NCBI RefSeq assembly: GCF_002127325.2 | Contig: NC_035448.2 | Location: forward strand, 91,340,546 to 91,404,545 | Length of the DNA stretch: 64,000 bases | From: Helianthus annuus | Taxonomy: Eukaryota; Streptophyta; Magnoliopsida; Asterales; Asteraceae | Reading direction: 5' to 3' | Shown: positions 1-12,259 of the stretch, piece after piece | How positions within the stretch are numbered: the first letter of the stretch is position 1 | Layout: each line of letters starts with the position of its first letter | Notes under the pieces: generated by a model | The model's input: only the letters and a program-made list of their open reading frames with translations | Told to the model about the DNA's origin: nothing | Databases searched by the model: none | Made by a program: the position numbers and the translations under genes

Positions 1-693
1 TTAGTTACTAGTGTGTTGTAAGTTATAGCAGGTGTTAGGGTATTCGGGGACCCTAACTGGCTCATAAAAAGAAAAACAATGTCAATGACAATATTTTTAT
101 GTCCCGGGTTAAGTCCGGTTGTTCGGTTGGATACTGATCCGTTAAAGTGCTTAAAAAGCATTTAAAGTGTCGTTAGTATTATTTTTAGTGACACAAAGAA
201 TACCCGACACTTTGGAAAGTGTCTCGTATTATTTTCCCATGTTTTTGCACTTTACTAGTTTGCTAAAATGCTGAATTTTATATTAAAGTGCAGGATTTTG
301 TATTTAAATCATATTTTTGGCACATCCGGTCACTATAACTATCACCTAGTGACGCAGTTCTACAATCCTCATTTCCCTACACTCTCTACAGGTGTAGTAA
401 ACTATCTCTGGCTCATACAGACCTTAGAGGCAGTGTCTGCCTGATGCTGGTTATATCAGCATGTTTAATGGGTTATCCGTTCGTTGTGCTACTGTGCTTT
501 TGTGCATCAAGTTTGTCACTATAGTTCTTGTGTAAGTAAATGGAGTGACAACAAATAAAGTATGATGCATGGTTATATATATTTCAGAAATCATGTAGCA
601 GTTTATTCACAACTGTAAGCAAGCACAGTAATTAAGCAGTAATTAAATATTAATTAATTCATACGGATACCTGATTTGGTGAGGGTTGTCACA
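1..693 (-). repeat. 3' LTR of element A (partial)
   Basis: This stretch is a near copy of 11150-11842 and ends in the same GGGTTGTCACA terminus, directly followed by the polypurine tract of element A. Only the end of the LTR is in the window. Confidence 0.9.
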
Positions 694-729
694 TTCTCCC
701 CCCGTTAGAAAAATTTCGTCTCGAAATTT
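694..729 (-). promoter_or_regulatory. Polypurine tract and palindrome at the 3' end of element A
   Basis: The plus strand shows a C-run (696-703), which is a purine run on the element's sense strand touching the 3' LTR, as expected for the plus-strand primer. It is followed by the near palindrome AAATTTCGTCTCGAAATTT (711-729), which overlaps the gag-pol stop. The same palindrome lies at the same place in B, F and H. Confidence 0.75.
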
Positions 730-3700
730 TAAGTTATGCTTCTAGTTGCAGGGTTCTTAGGAAGTAAGTGGGGGTATTTTCCTTTCATTCGGTCCTCACG
801 CTCCCAGGTGTATTTAGGACGATGTCTTGCGTTCCAACGAACCTTGACGAGCTTGACACTGCTCCGGCGGGTTTTGTTTACCTTCCAATCTGTAACCTCA
901 ACGGGTTCTTCCACAAAGTGGAGCGTGTCGTCAATATGGATCTCGTCTGCGGGAATGACAACAGTATCTTGCGTTGGACTTTTCTTCAAATTTGATACAT
1001 GAAATGTATCATGAACACCGTTCAGCTCGGCAGGTAAATCCAACTTGTATGCTACTAACCCAATTCTTTCCAGAATCTTGAATGGACCAATATATCGCGG
1101 ATTCAACTTTCCATGCTTCCCGAAGCGTGCCACACCCTTCCAGGGTGATACCGTCAACAAAACCATGTCACCTACCTCGAACTCTAGAGGTTTCCTTCTT
1201 CGGTCCGCATAACATTTTTGACGATCACGAGCCGCCTTGATGCGTTCTCGGATCTGTGCGATCTTATCTGTGGTTTCCTGGACCACATCAGGACCAACCA
1301 ATTGTCTATCACCTGCATCAGACCAACAAAGCGGTGACCTGCACTTGCGGCCATATAGAGCTTCAAATGGCGCGGCACCAATACTGGTGTGGTAGCTGTT
1401 GTTGTATGAAGATTCAACCAATGGCAAGTGTTTATCCCAGCTACCGTTAACTCCATAACACATGCTCTCAGCATATCTTCCAACGTCTGAATAGTTCGTT
1501 CGCTTTGCCCATCGGTCTGTGGGTGAAATGCAGTGCTCAGATTCAGTTGTGAGCCAAAAGCTTCTTGGATGGATTGCCATATCCTTGACACAAACCTTTC
1601 GTCTCTATCATAGATGATCGAGAGAGGCACTCCATGACGTGCAATGATTTCTCTCATGTAAATTTCAACTAATTTGCTCGTGTTATCTTTCTCTCTGATA
1701 GGTAAGAAGTGTGCTGATTTTGTTAATCGGTCCACTATTACCCAAATAGTGTCATGACCCTTTGGCGTTCTTGGCAACTTTGTAATAAAATCCGTTGAAA
1801 TTTGTTCCCATTTCCATTTGGGAATCTAAGGTTTTTGCAGAAGTCCTGAAGGCTTCTAGTATTCAGCTTTCACCTTAGCGCACGTTACACACTTGCTCAT
1901 ATAAACAGCAACGTCGCTTTTCTTTCTAGGCCACCAATAATAATCTTTAAGGTCCTGGTACATCTTATCCGCTCCTGGATGGATAGAGTACCGTGATTTG
2001 TGTGCCTCATCAAAAATGACCTTTCTCAATCCACCAAACAGAGGAACCCAAATCCTTTTCATAAAACATAATGTTCCTTCCTCGTTTGGCACTAACTGCT
2101 TCTCCATCCCACGGAGATATTTTGCTACAATGTTTCTTTCCTTAAGTGCTTCTTTCTGCGCGGGACGTATGCGCACGGAAAGATCTGTTAGGATGATCAT
2201 CTCCAAAGCCCTAACCCTTATGGGCTTGATCCTTTCTTTTCGACTTAGGGCATCGGCGACCACATTCGCCTTCCCTGGATGATACTTTATCTCACAGTCG
2301 TAATCGTTCAGCAACTCGACCCATCGTCTTTGTCTCATATTCAGCTCTTTCTGGTCGAATATGTGCTGCAGACTCTTATGATCTGTGAAGCTTGTACACT
2401 TTGTACCATATAAGTAGTGTCTCCAGATCTTTAACGCAAATACCACTGCGCCGAGTTCCAAATCATGCGTGCTATAGTTCCTTTCATGTACTTTCAGTTG
2501 GCGTGATGCGTAAGCTATAACCTTCTAGCGTTGCATCAACACACAACCCAATCCTTGGTGTGAAGCATCACAATATACCACAAAATCGTCTGTACCTTCC
2601 GGTAGTGCTAAGATCGGCGCATTGCAGAGCTTGTCTTTTAACAGCTGAAATGCTTCTTCCTATTTGATTCCCCAATCAAACTTCTTATCTTTCTGTGTGA
2701 GGAGTGTCAGTGGTTGAGCAATCTTTGAAAAATCCTCAATAAACCTTCGATAGTACCCAGCCAAACCTAAGAATTGACGAATCTCGGTTGGCGTCTTTGG
2801 GGTTTCCCAATTCTTTATCGCTTCAATCTTTGTGGGGTCCACATGAATTCCATCCCCATTCACCACGTGTCCAAGAAATTGGACTTCACGTAGCCAAAAT
2901 TCTCACTTAGAGAACTTGGCATGCAACTGTTCCTTTTTCAGCAACTCCAAAATAGCTCTTAAGTGCTGTTCGTGTTCATTCTTCGTCTTTGAATAAATCA
3001 GAATGTCATCGATAAACACAATCACGAACTTGTCCAAGTACGGCTTACAAACCCTGTTCATTAGATCCATGAAAACTGCAGGAGCGTTTGTCAACCCAAA
3101 CGGCATAACTAGGAACTCGTAGTGTCCATAACGAGTTCTGAAGGCTGTCTTTGGGATACTCTCCTCTTGTATCCTTAACTGATGGTAGCCTGATCGCAAA
3201 TTGATCTTAGAGTAAAATCTTGAACCTTGCAACTGGTCAAACAGATCATCAATCCTTGGTAGAGGATATCTATTCTTGACGATCAACTTGTTCAACTCCT
3301 GGTAGTCGATAAACATACGGAAACTACCGTCTTTCTTCTTAATGAACAGGACCGGAGCTCCCCAAGGTGAGAAGCTTGGTTTGATGAATCCTTTGTCTAG
3401 TAGCTCCTGGAGTTGTGTCGACAATTCTTGCATTTCTGAAGGTGCAAGTGTGTAGGGTGCCTTAGCCACAGGCACGGCGCCTGGAACTAAGTCAATACAG
3501 AACTCCACTTGCCTCTGGGGTGGCAATCCCGGCAAGTCCTCAGGAAAGACTTCAGGATACTCCCTTACGACAGGGATGTCTTCGATTTTTGATTCAGCAA
3601 CCTTCTTATCCACGATGTGTGCCAGGAAGGCAGCACATCCCTTTTGTAAACACTTTCGGGCTTTCAGGCAGCTGATGATTCTTAAAGGCATATCTCGCTT

Positions 3701-5117
3701 TTCTCCATGAACCACAATTGTTTCACCATCTTTGGTTGGGATGCGAACGACCTTTTCATGACAAACAATCTCTGCCTTGTTGCTTGATAACCAATCCATC
3801 CCTACTACCACGTCGAAGCTTCCCAACTTGACTGGTAGTAGATCCAAAACAAACTCACGCTCTCCCAACTCGATTACACAACCTCTGACCACTTCATTGG
3901 CTTCTACTAACTTTCCTTTAGCCAATTCAATTGAGTATGGGATATCTAGTTTACTAGCGGCTAACCCAAGCATATTCTTAAATTCTAACGACACGAAACT
4001 ATAATAGGCACCAGTATCAAACAAAACGAATGCAAGGTGTTGGTTTATAAGGAACGTACCAGTAACATCCTCGGGATCCTGGCGCGCTTCCTTTGCTTCG
4101 ATGTTGAACAATTTCCCATGGACTTGATTCAGCTTTGGGTATTCCCTCTTGAAGTGCCCAACTTCTCCACAATTAAAACATCCTGGTACTCGACCATTCC
4201 CATTTCCTCTTCCATTTCCACCTTGGTTGTTGCCATTGCTCCCTCCTTGTCTGGGACTCTTCGTCCCACAGGCATCCTTGTGGTGTCCCTTTCTCTCGCA
4301 CCTACCGCACTTAGGCTTCTGACATCCATATTCGTGGTGATACTTGCACCCATCACGTCTTGGCTTAGTTTCTGAGTAAATCTTAACATCGGCTTGTTTG
4401 TTGTTAGGGTAATTTTTCTTGAGGTGCCCTTTGTCTCCGCAGTCAAAGCAACCTCGAACAGATCTTCGGTCATCATTATTATTCGTTCGGGTATCTTCAG
4501 TGAGATTCCTTTTGTTCTTTCTGGTTGACTCTACCTGTGTCTCTTTCTTCCAGTCGGGGCTTGTAGGCTTTTCTAGTCTAAGCGCTTCCGTAGCGAGTGC
4601 CATACCCATCTTACTTGCTGCAATAGTTGTTGGTGGTGTTGTTTCTGTCATCAAGCTCATGACTTGAGGTGCCAATCCCCAAATGAGTTGTCCCAATTTC
4701 TTCAATTCCGGTTCCACCAAGTACGGAACCATGCGAGACAAATCATGAAGTCATTGTAGGTACTTCGACACCTTTGGACCTTCCATTATCAGGCTCTGGA
4801 ATTCACCTTCCAACTTCTGGGTTTCCGTCTGGGAGCAATATTTCTCATGCATCATTCCTTTCAGCTCACCCCATGTTAACGCATAGGCTGCAGTCAGGCC
4901 CTTTATTCGAACCTGAAGATTCCCCCATATTCGAGCTCCATCTTGGAACAGCTCAGAAACGTAGGGGACTTGTTGTTCTAGCGTACAACCGCTCATTCGA
5001 AAAATGGATTCCATACTTTCGATCCACTTTACAAAAGCTATGGCACCTCCAGTGCCGTCGAACTTCGGAGGCTTGTAGCTGAGGAAGTGCCAATGGGTAC
5101 AGCCCTGAGGTGGGTTG

Positions 5118-5134
5118 TTATGGCCGTTGTTGTT
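5118..5134. repeat. LINE target-site duplication, copy 1
   Basis: TTATGGCCGTTGTTGTT, identical over 17 bp to 5771-5787, borders the A-tail side of the LINE. Confidence 0.85.
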
Positions 5135-5770
5135 TTTTTGGGTAGAGGGTTACCCCGGTGATTCTATTAAAATGCAACCGCAATTAAGTACAAGTAGTGA
5201 GGATGTGTTCCACACTAGTTCATATACAGGACATGCCCCATATATGTATATCAAACAAAAAACAAAAGACCAACGACACCCCATAACCTAGCCTACTATA
5301 CATCATGAAAAGATTCTAGTAGACAAACCAACGCAAACCACAAGACAAAATCTCAACCACCATCATCAAAGATAAAGTTGCCACAAAGCAGCAACCCCTT
5401 CAAACGAACATGAAACAGCCTATCCATTAGAGAATTTGGTAGAAGAGGTGCTTGCCCCTGCTTTTGAAGAAAAAGAATGAGTACCCGATGTCATAAATTC
5501 ACTAGTTTCATTGTAGCCTTCAACGACCTCCTCCTCATCCGATTCCTGCCTGTCACTCGACTGTTTCTCCTTCTTCTCCACTCGACCCACAGTGGTACCT
5601 TCTTGATTACCATCGTCTTCTTTAAGACTATCAAAAGGGTTCGACGTTGAAACCTGATTAAAATTCGGATTTTTCAAAGACGATTTCGGTTTAGGTTTGA
5701 CAACTGGACGATAGACTAACTTAGGCTTTTGATTTTTCATATGAAGCCCTTGATTATTAGCTTTCTTCTT
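5135..5770 (-). mobile_element. 5'-truncated LINE inserted in element A gag
   Basis: The segment is flanked on both sides by the 17-bp direct repeat TTATGGCCGTTGTTGTT (5118-5134 and 5771-5787), a long target duplication typical of target-primed reverse transcription. On the minus strand it starts mid-coding, contains the end of an open frame (5420-5740 plus upstream codons, 'NPFDSL' style acidic/serine-rich tail) and ends in a short A-run (T-run at 5135-5139). The end of the frame resembles the C-terminus of plant LINE ORF1 (nucleic-acid-binding) proteins, but that assignment is from memory of the family style only. The remaining piece, 636 bp, is the extreme 3' part of a LINE. Removing it and one repeat restores the gag layout. 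Confidence 0.82.
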
Positions 5771-5787
5771 TTATGGCCGTTGTTGTT
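5771..5787. repeat. LINE target-site duplication, copy 2
   Basis: Second copy of the 17-bp repeat, on the truncated 5' side of the LINE. Confidence 0.85.
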
Positions 5788-5904
5788 CGAGTTACTTCTA
5801 CTAGTTCCTCCTTGTGAGGCTGCATACTGCGCAATGGCGGCAGCGATGATTCCTTGAAGTTCTGCCTCGTTGGTAGGCATGCGTGTCTGGCTTCTTGGAG
5901 GCAT

Positions 5905-6303
5905 CTTCTAAAAAGATGGTTCATGTGGGTCAGGTCATAGTAAGTAAAGTGTACGTATATAGCAAAAATATCATCACATAACATCTCATGTTATAAATAA
6001 ATCAACACATAACATCTCATGTTATAAATCACACACAATCAATTAAAATATCACATATGATGAGAATACTGCGATTGCATTGCCATAAATCGTGACTGTA
6101 AAGTTTACAAGTACATACTGTATCATACAACATCAACGACCAAGGGCTACATCACCCCAGTCCAAAATATCAAATCAGTGTCAGCAATATCCGATACACA
6201 TAACAATAAAAGTCAGGATCAATATGCAGTCTCCCAAAAGCTGTGCAATCTGTGCAATCGCCGTCTTCTCAACAAAAGTCCACCCGTGTCGTACAAAATA
6301 GCC
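5905..6303 (-). other. Spacer between ORF0 and gag of element A
   Basis: About 400 bp, AT-rich, with short repeats of CATAACATCTCATGTTATAA near 5980-6030. The same spacer, of similar length, separates the two reading frames in element B. I see no coding potential here. Confidence 0.6.
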
Positions 6304-7924
6304 CTACGCTGATGGCGGTGGAGGAGGGGGAAAACAGGAAAAGAACAAACGTCGCATGTGAAGCCAATCCTCCTCCATGGCTCGATGAGAACGCAACAGA
6401 TACGCTATCTGCTGCTCCTGAGTCCAAAAACGAGCAGCAGAATCGGGAGATAACGGACGAGGAGGGTGTGATATCGCAGGGTGAGTCTGGCCCTGGCACT
6501 GGCATGGTGGTCGCTGTGCTCTCTCAAGCTCCTACCCGCGACGTGCCAGTGCCTCCTGCTGGATCATGAACGACCTAAGAATATCCTCTACAGAATAACC
6601 CATGTGATAAGGATGATAAGGATCAGATGGTGGCATGATGGGTGGTGAAGTCCAGAGAAAAGGCTCACTAGATGGAGCAAAGGATGGCACAACAAATGGT
6701 GCAACAGGGGGAACAGCAGTATGATGAGGGATCTGCGGGACGAACTGATCTCCTCCAGTCAGAAAAGGTGCATGGCCGAAAGGCTGATGAGATGACCCCT
6801 CCCCAGGACGTGGTGGAGGTATGTCCTGGAGAAATGTGATAGGCAGGTCTGCGCGATGCGCGTCAGTGACGTGTGAAGGAAACAAGGGTGCATCGATAGG
6901 GGCTGAAGTAGGTGCTGAAGCAGGTGTGACAGGTACCACAAAAGGCGGGTAGTCATCATCATCGTCAACATGGGTCGCAAAGGGTGCATGATCAGGCTCA
7001 ACAGGCACTGGGTCAGGAGGAGGGGCAAGAACAGGATCAGCAGGAATATCAGCAATGTGAGGGGCATCAACCTGAACATCAATAGCAACATGATCATCCA
7101 CCACCTGTAGAGCCACAACAGGATGATCATCGATAGGTACATCAGCAATCAAAGGATCAACAGCGGGTACATCAGCATGAATAGGGTCATGCTCGAATGC
7201 GGTGTCTGGAGCAACTACTGGCTCGGGGGCCACAGAAGGCTCCGGATCGTCAAACTCCATCTCAAAATCCGCAGGATCAGTGAACATGGGATCAACGGGG
7301 TCCACGGGATCCTCCATGGGCTGATCTAGGTGAATAAACTCAATCTCCTGGTCTGCATCAAAACCAGGTGGGAAAACGGGGTCTGAATCATCATCAATGT
7401 CATGATCGATCGCAAAACTAGGGGCAGGGGCTGGCAGATGACGCTCTATCAGGGTCTGTATCATGCGAATAGTGCTGCGCGCCCTGCGCGTGTGATGGTG
7501 CAGATGCCACAGACTCGAACGAGTCTGGGACAGGTGAATGGATAGGTGCCTCCTCTGCGGGAGCATCAGCGAGAAGTAAGAGATCGCCAGCAGCTATGTG
7601 GGCCTCGCCCTCAAAGTCGTCCTCTACTGGATCCTCGTCAAACAAGTCGACGTCGTCGTCAGCGACTACGTCAAGGGGCATGTCGATAACAGGATAAGCT
7701 GCAAGAGGTACAGGAGCAGGGATCACCGCAAGCGGCAAATCCCCAGCGATAGGGCCATCAGCGGGCTCAGCAACGGCATCGGGCAGCGCAAATGGCTGGA
7801 AATCATCGTCGTCCGTGCTGGTGGTGTCCGAAGTGTATACCTCATGCTCTGATGACACTCTGTCGTCCGATACTATGGGCATGGGGTCAGTGGTGTCTGA
7901 CTCTCCTGTGCCGGATGAAGGCAT
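6304..7924 (-). pseudogene. ORF0 of element A: acidic, proline-rich extra ORF upstream of gag, broken
   Basis: This long frame lies between the primer site and gag, in sense with them. It begins at the ATG at 7924 (MPSSGTGESDTTDP) and ends at 6304-6306 after a run of prolines (FPPPPPPSA). It is about 540 codons, dominated by Asp, Pro, Val and Ala, with no transmembrane segment or known enzyme motif that I can see. Landmarks shared with B are TSDTTSTDDDDFQPFALP near the start, PFATH, DDYPPFVVP, DIPPPRP, GYSVED and the C-terminal AYLLR/RRLFFS block. Breaks are a frameshift near 7440 and an in-frame TAG near 6523. Function is unknown. Extra ORFs are known in other plant gypsy lineages (for example Tat/Ogre); whether this one is described I cannot tell. 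Confidence 0.7.
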
Positions 7925-8353
7925 GTCGTCTGTAACACAAACACACACATATGCACATATAATCAATCATATAGTCAAATAAACATATTAGTCACCAATA
8001 AGCAATCAAATAGTTCTCATAGTCCCACTAGTCTAATCTCCCAGCCTCCCAGACTGAATCTCCTAGTCTCTCAAACTACCTTCCCAACCTCTCAGACTGT
8101 TCTTCCTAGTCCCACTAGCCTACTTCCTCAGCCTCTCAGACTGAGCCTCCTAGTCCCACTAGACTACTCCCTTAGCCTCTCAGACTGAGCCTTAACTAAC
8201 AAATAAGATGTGCTCAACATTTGTTCACAAAAACGTTTTGGATCTGGACTTAGTGGATGCAATGTAAAAATGTTTTCGTGAGAGCCCTAGTGATCATAGT
8301 CTAGACTCGAGAAGGAATCCTAGTTCGCTATGATCAGAGCTATGATACCAAGC
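7925..8353 (-). other. Leader of element A with primer-binding site and CT-rich repeats
   Basis: The primer site lies at 8339-8350, three bases from the LTR. On the sense strand it reads TGGTATCATAGC, one base off the canonical complement of the initiator methionine tRNA 3' end (TGGTATCAGAGC). Upstream of ORF0, 8020-8195 holds irregular repeats of a motif like CAGCCTCTCAGACTGA, also found in the B and C leaders. Confidence 0.75.
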
Positions 8354-8700
8354 TGTCACACCCTGGCTTTGCGGAAGCGTGGGTTAATTTGGTGTGACTT
8401 CTTAATACCATAGCTTAATCACAACAAAGCTATATGAAAGTTAAACCATGCAGATCATCCATTGATTTAAGTTTTAAAATAAAAGTAACACAACATTGTC
8501 TTAAAGCGTTGAGACATGCAACGGAAATTACAACCTAACAACATAAAACATTGTTAAAAAGACGCAACCACAAACATAAAATAAACACCGTTTAAGACTT
8601 GCGACTCGTCCAGGTAAAAGTCGCAATCCCTAAATGTGGATGATCCCATAACTCTAACGCAACGCGAAAACGTAGCATACCGTGCCAGATCCTTAGTACC

Positions 8701-9162
8701 CTGAAATACATGCAAGTTGGAAAAATCAACAAAAATGTTGAGCGAGTTCATGTGTAGTGAGTATGTAAAACCTTTGTAAGTATAAAAATCCCTGGTTTGT
8801 AGCAAATAAGGAAAAAGAGATCGCCAATGGTTTGCAAGGCCATTGATATGTGTGAAGTGTAGTAGGAAGACTCAAACCTAGCAGATTTTGCGTTGGATAC
8901 AAAGTCACCCCGAGGTCCGTTCTGATGGGCCTGGGGCTGGGCTCGCTACACCCAGATAGATCTACCGCTACTGTCCCTCGGTCGTATACTGAGGATTAAT
9001 GGCCTTTAGTTCCCGCCTACCCACTCACATGATCTAAGTAGTAACCCTCCTTACGCTAATCATACCATGTGTAAAAGTACTCGTAATCATAGTAACATGT
9101 ATTTCACCCCCGCAGTTTAGAAAACTGAAAACAGTTAAGAGAAAAGGGGGATATGAATTCAC
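8701..9162 (-). other. Putative leader intron in LTR A
   Basis: Sense-strand donor GGTGAATTC starts at 9162 and acceptor TATTTCAG ends at 8701, with the conserved ACTCGCTCAAC block at 8737-8749 as a branch-point candidate. Inferred only from conservation with the other LTRs. Confidence 0.4.
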
Positions 9163-10955
9163 CGAAGTGCGTCTATAACTAGAAATCTCCCGGTCAACCT
9201 GCTGTGTGACGACCTACACGTACAAACTTCTATTAGACGGACGGCCGCGCCTTAGTTTAAGGTTTAATGTCTTTGAGAAATAGTTAGGCAACTGTTTCGT
9301 AATTACACTTCGTAATTATTTGGTAAATATATTCCTTCCCAAGGATGGGGGTTTTAATACATGTGCGTTCGTATAATTTCGAAATATATTATTAAGTCTC
9401 ACTTAAAATATATTTTATTTCTATCTCCAAAATATAAATATTTTTCCCAAAAATATTATATTTTATTCCATATAATTTTCCAAAATAATACTTTTATCAA
9501 AATACGCTTTTAAGAGCATTTTCTGAAAATACGTAAGTTACGGATAAAGTTCGGGTGGTAACAATCATTACCGGTGTAACTTAAATATTTATGGTGAAGG
9601 CGTTAGTATTATTTTGGAGCCGTTACTATTCAGTGTGTACGAGTTATATTATTTTTATTCTAAAAAATAATATTTGTATAGTTCACAAAATAATCACAAA
9701 AAAATTTCACACAAGTGCTATTATAAAAATATATATTCTAAATATATATTTTAGCAAGTTTTAATTGTGAAAACCCCACCTCCGACACTTAGAAGTTTTG
9801 TAATAAAATCATGGCGAAATTTATTTGGGAAAACAAGTTAAAAGTATAGTTATAGACACTTGTCATCAACAATATTTCCAAGTGTTTATATTTCTGTAAA
9901 AATTTCGCCCGAGTTTCCCCTGTAACTGGAGGTGGCCACGCTTTCAAGCGTATCATTTTCTTTTATAAATTCAATCAACAATGTTCCCAACATCAACAAA
10001 CAATGTTTCAACATCAACTAGTTCAAAAATATACGTAAATCGCAAACACATGAACTTGTGGGTTATGTAAAAGTGCGAAGTAACCTTCCAATATTTGTAG
10101 TAGATCTTTCTATCTTTATAAATAAAGTCGGTTTCTTGTGATCTTTATTCTTGAAGAAAATACATTTTTACAACTTCTAGGTCAAATATTACAAAAATAA
10201 TTCTTTGTTAAAACCTTTCGTTACACAAGTGTCTACACACTTGTGTGTTCACAAAATCACCTTTGTTTTAAGAAAGATCCGGCTTCTAAACATGATTTCA
10301 TTTTACACTTGGTTCTTCGAAAATACCACTTGTAGATCTTTAGATCTACTAGTTTAGAACTCCATTTTATAAGAAAAATTACTTTTACACATGTTCATGT
10401 TCATATGTAGTAGTGTTCATCATCTAGTCCTTTTCATACTTTAACATACACTAGTTCATGTTCCATGAACATGACTTAGCCGGCTTAGATGACGATCCGA
10501 ACTACTACTAGCATAAAACAACATAAAAGAACCATAAGAAAACAAGATCCAAGAGTTTTACACTAATATTCATTCTTTAACCACTTTGTTCATCATCTTA
10601 CAAGACTTTTAGTTGGTGATCTTTAGTGTTTATGATTTTCATCCGACAAATCTCTTATTAACCAATTTAGACAAGATCAAGAAGGTGTTTAGAGTCACTT
10701 ACTACTAGCTCTTGGCTAGGGAAGAAACTAGACGAAAAACGGGTAGTTAATAGCGTTGTGGTGAGGTCCTTGACAATCCGTAAGCACCATGCTTCCTTGT
10801 ACGCGATCCTTCACCTTCGAGAATACTTGGAATTGCAAGATCGAAATCGAAAAATGATGATGGTTGGGGCTATGGTTTCGGCCGAAAGGATCAAGAGAGG
10901 GAGAGAGATGCAAAGTTTTGTGTTTGTGGTTAAGTGAATGTAAGGTGTCGAATGG

Positions 10956-10968
10956 TTATATTTATAAA
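10956..10968 (-). promoter_or_regulatory. TATA box of LTR A
   Basis: Minus strand reads TTTATAAATATAA, followed downstream by a C/T-rich stretch, a plausible start region for the genomic transcript. Confidence 0.55.
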
Positions 10969-11842
10969 CCATGTTAAGTTATTAACCACTAAATAATATG
11001 TTTCCAAGATATTAAGCACCCCTAAATAAAATATTCAAAAATTGTGTGGTGGTGTCCCCTTGGGGGAGCCGATCTCGTTGGGGGGGGGGGTTTACACTTG
11101 GGTTTCAACTAGTAGTTAAGTATTTAGTTAGTTGGTTAGAGATTTAAAATTAGTTACGAGTGTGTTGTAAGTTATAGCGGGTGTTAGGGTATTCGAGGAC
11201 CCTAACTAGCTCAGAAAAAGAAAAACAATGTCAATGACAATATTTTTATGTCCCGGGTTAAGTCCGGTTGTTCGGTTGGATACTGATCCGTTAAAGTGTT
11301 TAATAAGCATTTAAAGTGTCGTTAATATTTTTTTTAGTGACACAAAGAATACCCGACACTTTGGAAAGTGTCTCGTATTATTTTCCCATGTTTTTGCACT
11401 TTACTAGTTTGCTAAAATGCTGAATTTTATATTAAAGTGCAGGATTTTGTATTTAAATCATATTTTTTGTACATCCGGTCACTATAACTATCACCTAGTG
11501 ACGCAGTTCTACAACCCTCATTTCCCTACACTCTCTACAGGTGTAGTAAACTATCTCTGGCTCATACAGACCTTAGAGGCAGTGTCTGCCTGATGCTGGT
11601 TATATCAGCATGTTTAATGGGTTATCCGTTCGTTGTGCTACCGTGCTTTTGTGCATCAAGTTTGTCACTATAGTTCTTGTGTAAGTAAATGGAGTGACAT
11701 CAAATAAAGTATGATGCATGGTTATATATATTTCAGAAATCATGTAGCAGTTTATTCACAACTGTAAGCAAGCACAGTAATTAAGCAGTAATTAAATATT
11801 AATTAATTCGTACGGATACCTGATTTGGTGAGGGTTGTCACA

Positions 11843-12259
11843 TCTGAGGTGTACACTCCCGAGTCTGTGGCCATCTCGTCATCAGAGGTAAAGGCCATCG
11901 GGTCGCCCGTGTTGGATACTCCACTATAAGAAGATGCCATGGTGTCTCTAAGACCGAACTTCCTAGCCTCTCAGACTACATCTCTGGTCTCTAAGACCAA
12001 GCCTTTCCTAGTCTCTAAGACTCAAATTTTCCCTAGCCTCTAAGGATGAACTCCCTCAGCCTCTAAGACTGAATTATAGCCTTTGAAATGTGTATTTGTG
12101 CCCCTTTTGGTTTGTAAAAAATATTTGTGCCCTGGATCTGGACTTTTAGTGTATGCAAATGTAAAAATGTTTGAAAACATTTTCGTGAGAGCCCTGGTGA
12201 TCATAGTCTAGACTCGAGAAGGAATCCTAGTTCGCTATGATCGAGGCTTGGTACCAAGC
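11843..12259 (-). mobile_element. Fragment of element C: ORF0 start, leader and primer-site region
   Basis: This is a near copy of the B leader (20060-20587), including the first 33 codons of ORF0 (ATG at 11940), the CCTCTAAGACT repeats and the stretch ending ACCAAGC before the LTR. It is cut at 11842 by element A. Relative to B it lacks about 110 bp just upstream of the ORF0 ATG. Its primer site is degraded (TTGGTACCAAGCC). The LTR it abuts also serves as the 3' LTR of B. Confidence 0.8.

Larger units (their letters stand above)
729..5904 (-). pseudogene. gag-pol polyprotein of element A, broken
   Basis: The frame starts at the ATG at 5904 (MPPRSQTRMPTNEAEL) and ran to 729. Visible domains are Gag, three CCHC-type fingers, aspartic protease (DTGA), reverse transcriptase with FIDD near 3004-3018, RNase H (YCDAS), integrase with HHCC and a D,D,E core, a GPY/F-like module and a chromodomain-like end (EEPVEV to KYPHL). 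The closest complete relative in the window is the 1545-residue protein of H. Breaks seen: a LINE in gag (5135-5770), stops near 4748, 2903, 2660, 2527, 1858 and 1830, and a frameshift near 1440. Two zinc fingers have lost their last Cys to Tyr, and the protease reads DTGAY where B has DTGAD. It cannot make a working product; any mobility would need proteins from another copy. Confidence 0.9.
1..11842 (-). mobile_element. Element A: decayed Ty3/gypsy chromovirus (Tekay/Del-like), 3' LTR truncated by window edge
   Basis: Read on the minus strand, the order is 5' LTR (8354-11842), primer site, extra ORF, gag-pol, polypurine tract, 3' LTR (enters the window at 693). The domain order Gag, protease, RT, RNase H, integrase, chromodomain-like tail, together with LTRs of about 3.5 kb, fits the Tekay/Del chromoviruses. 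The last 693 bp of the two LTRs align without length change but differ at roughly a dozen or more sites by eye, about 2 percent, so this is a moderately old copy. It sits inside the start of the extra ORF of element C. The target duplication cannot be checked because the left end lies outside the window. Confidence 0.88.
8354..11842 (-). repeat. 5' LTR of element A (3489 bp)
   Basis: Begins TGTCACACCC beside the primer site and ends GGGTTGTCACA, giving TG...CA termini. It holds a TATA-like box (10956-10968), a run of 11 G at 11080-11090 on the plus strand, a CCCCC/GGGGG block at about 9098-9160 and a conserved block near 8701-8750 (see leader intron). Short open frames inside it look like chance frames. 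Confidence 0.9.

Noticed and set aside
6759..7148. Leucine/methionine-rich minus-strand frame in ORF0 of A
   Set aside because: Frame shadow of the Asp/Pro/Val-rich ORF0; composition follows from the shifted codons and it is not conserved at its ends.
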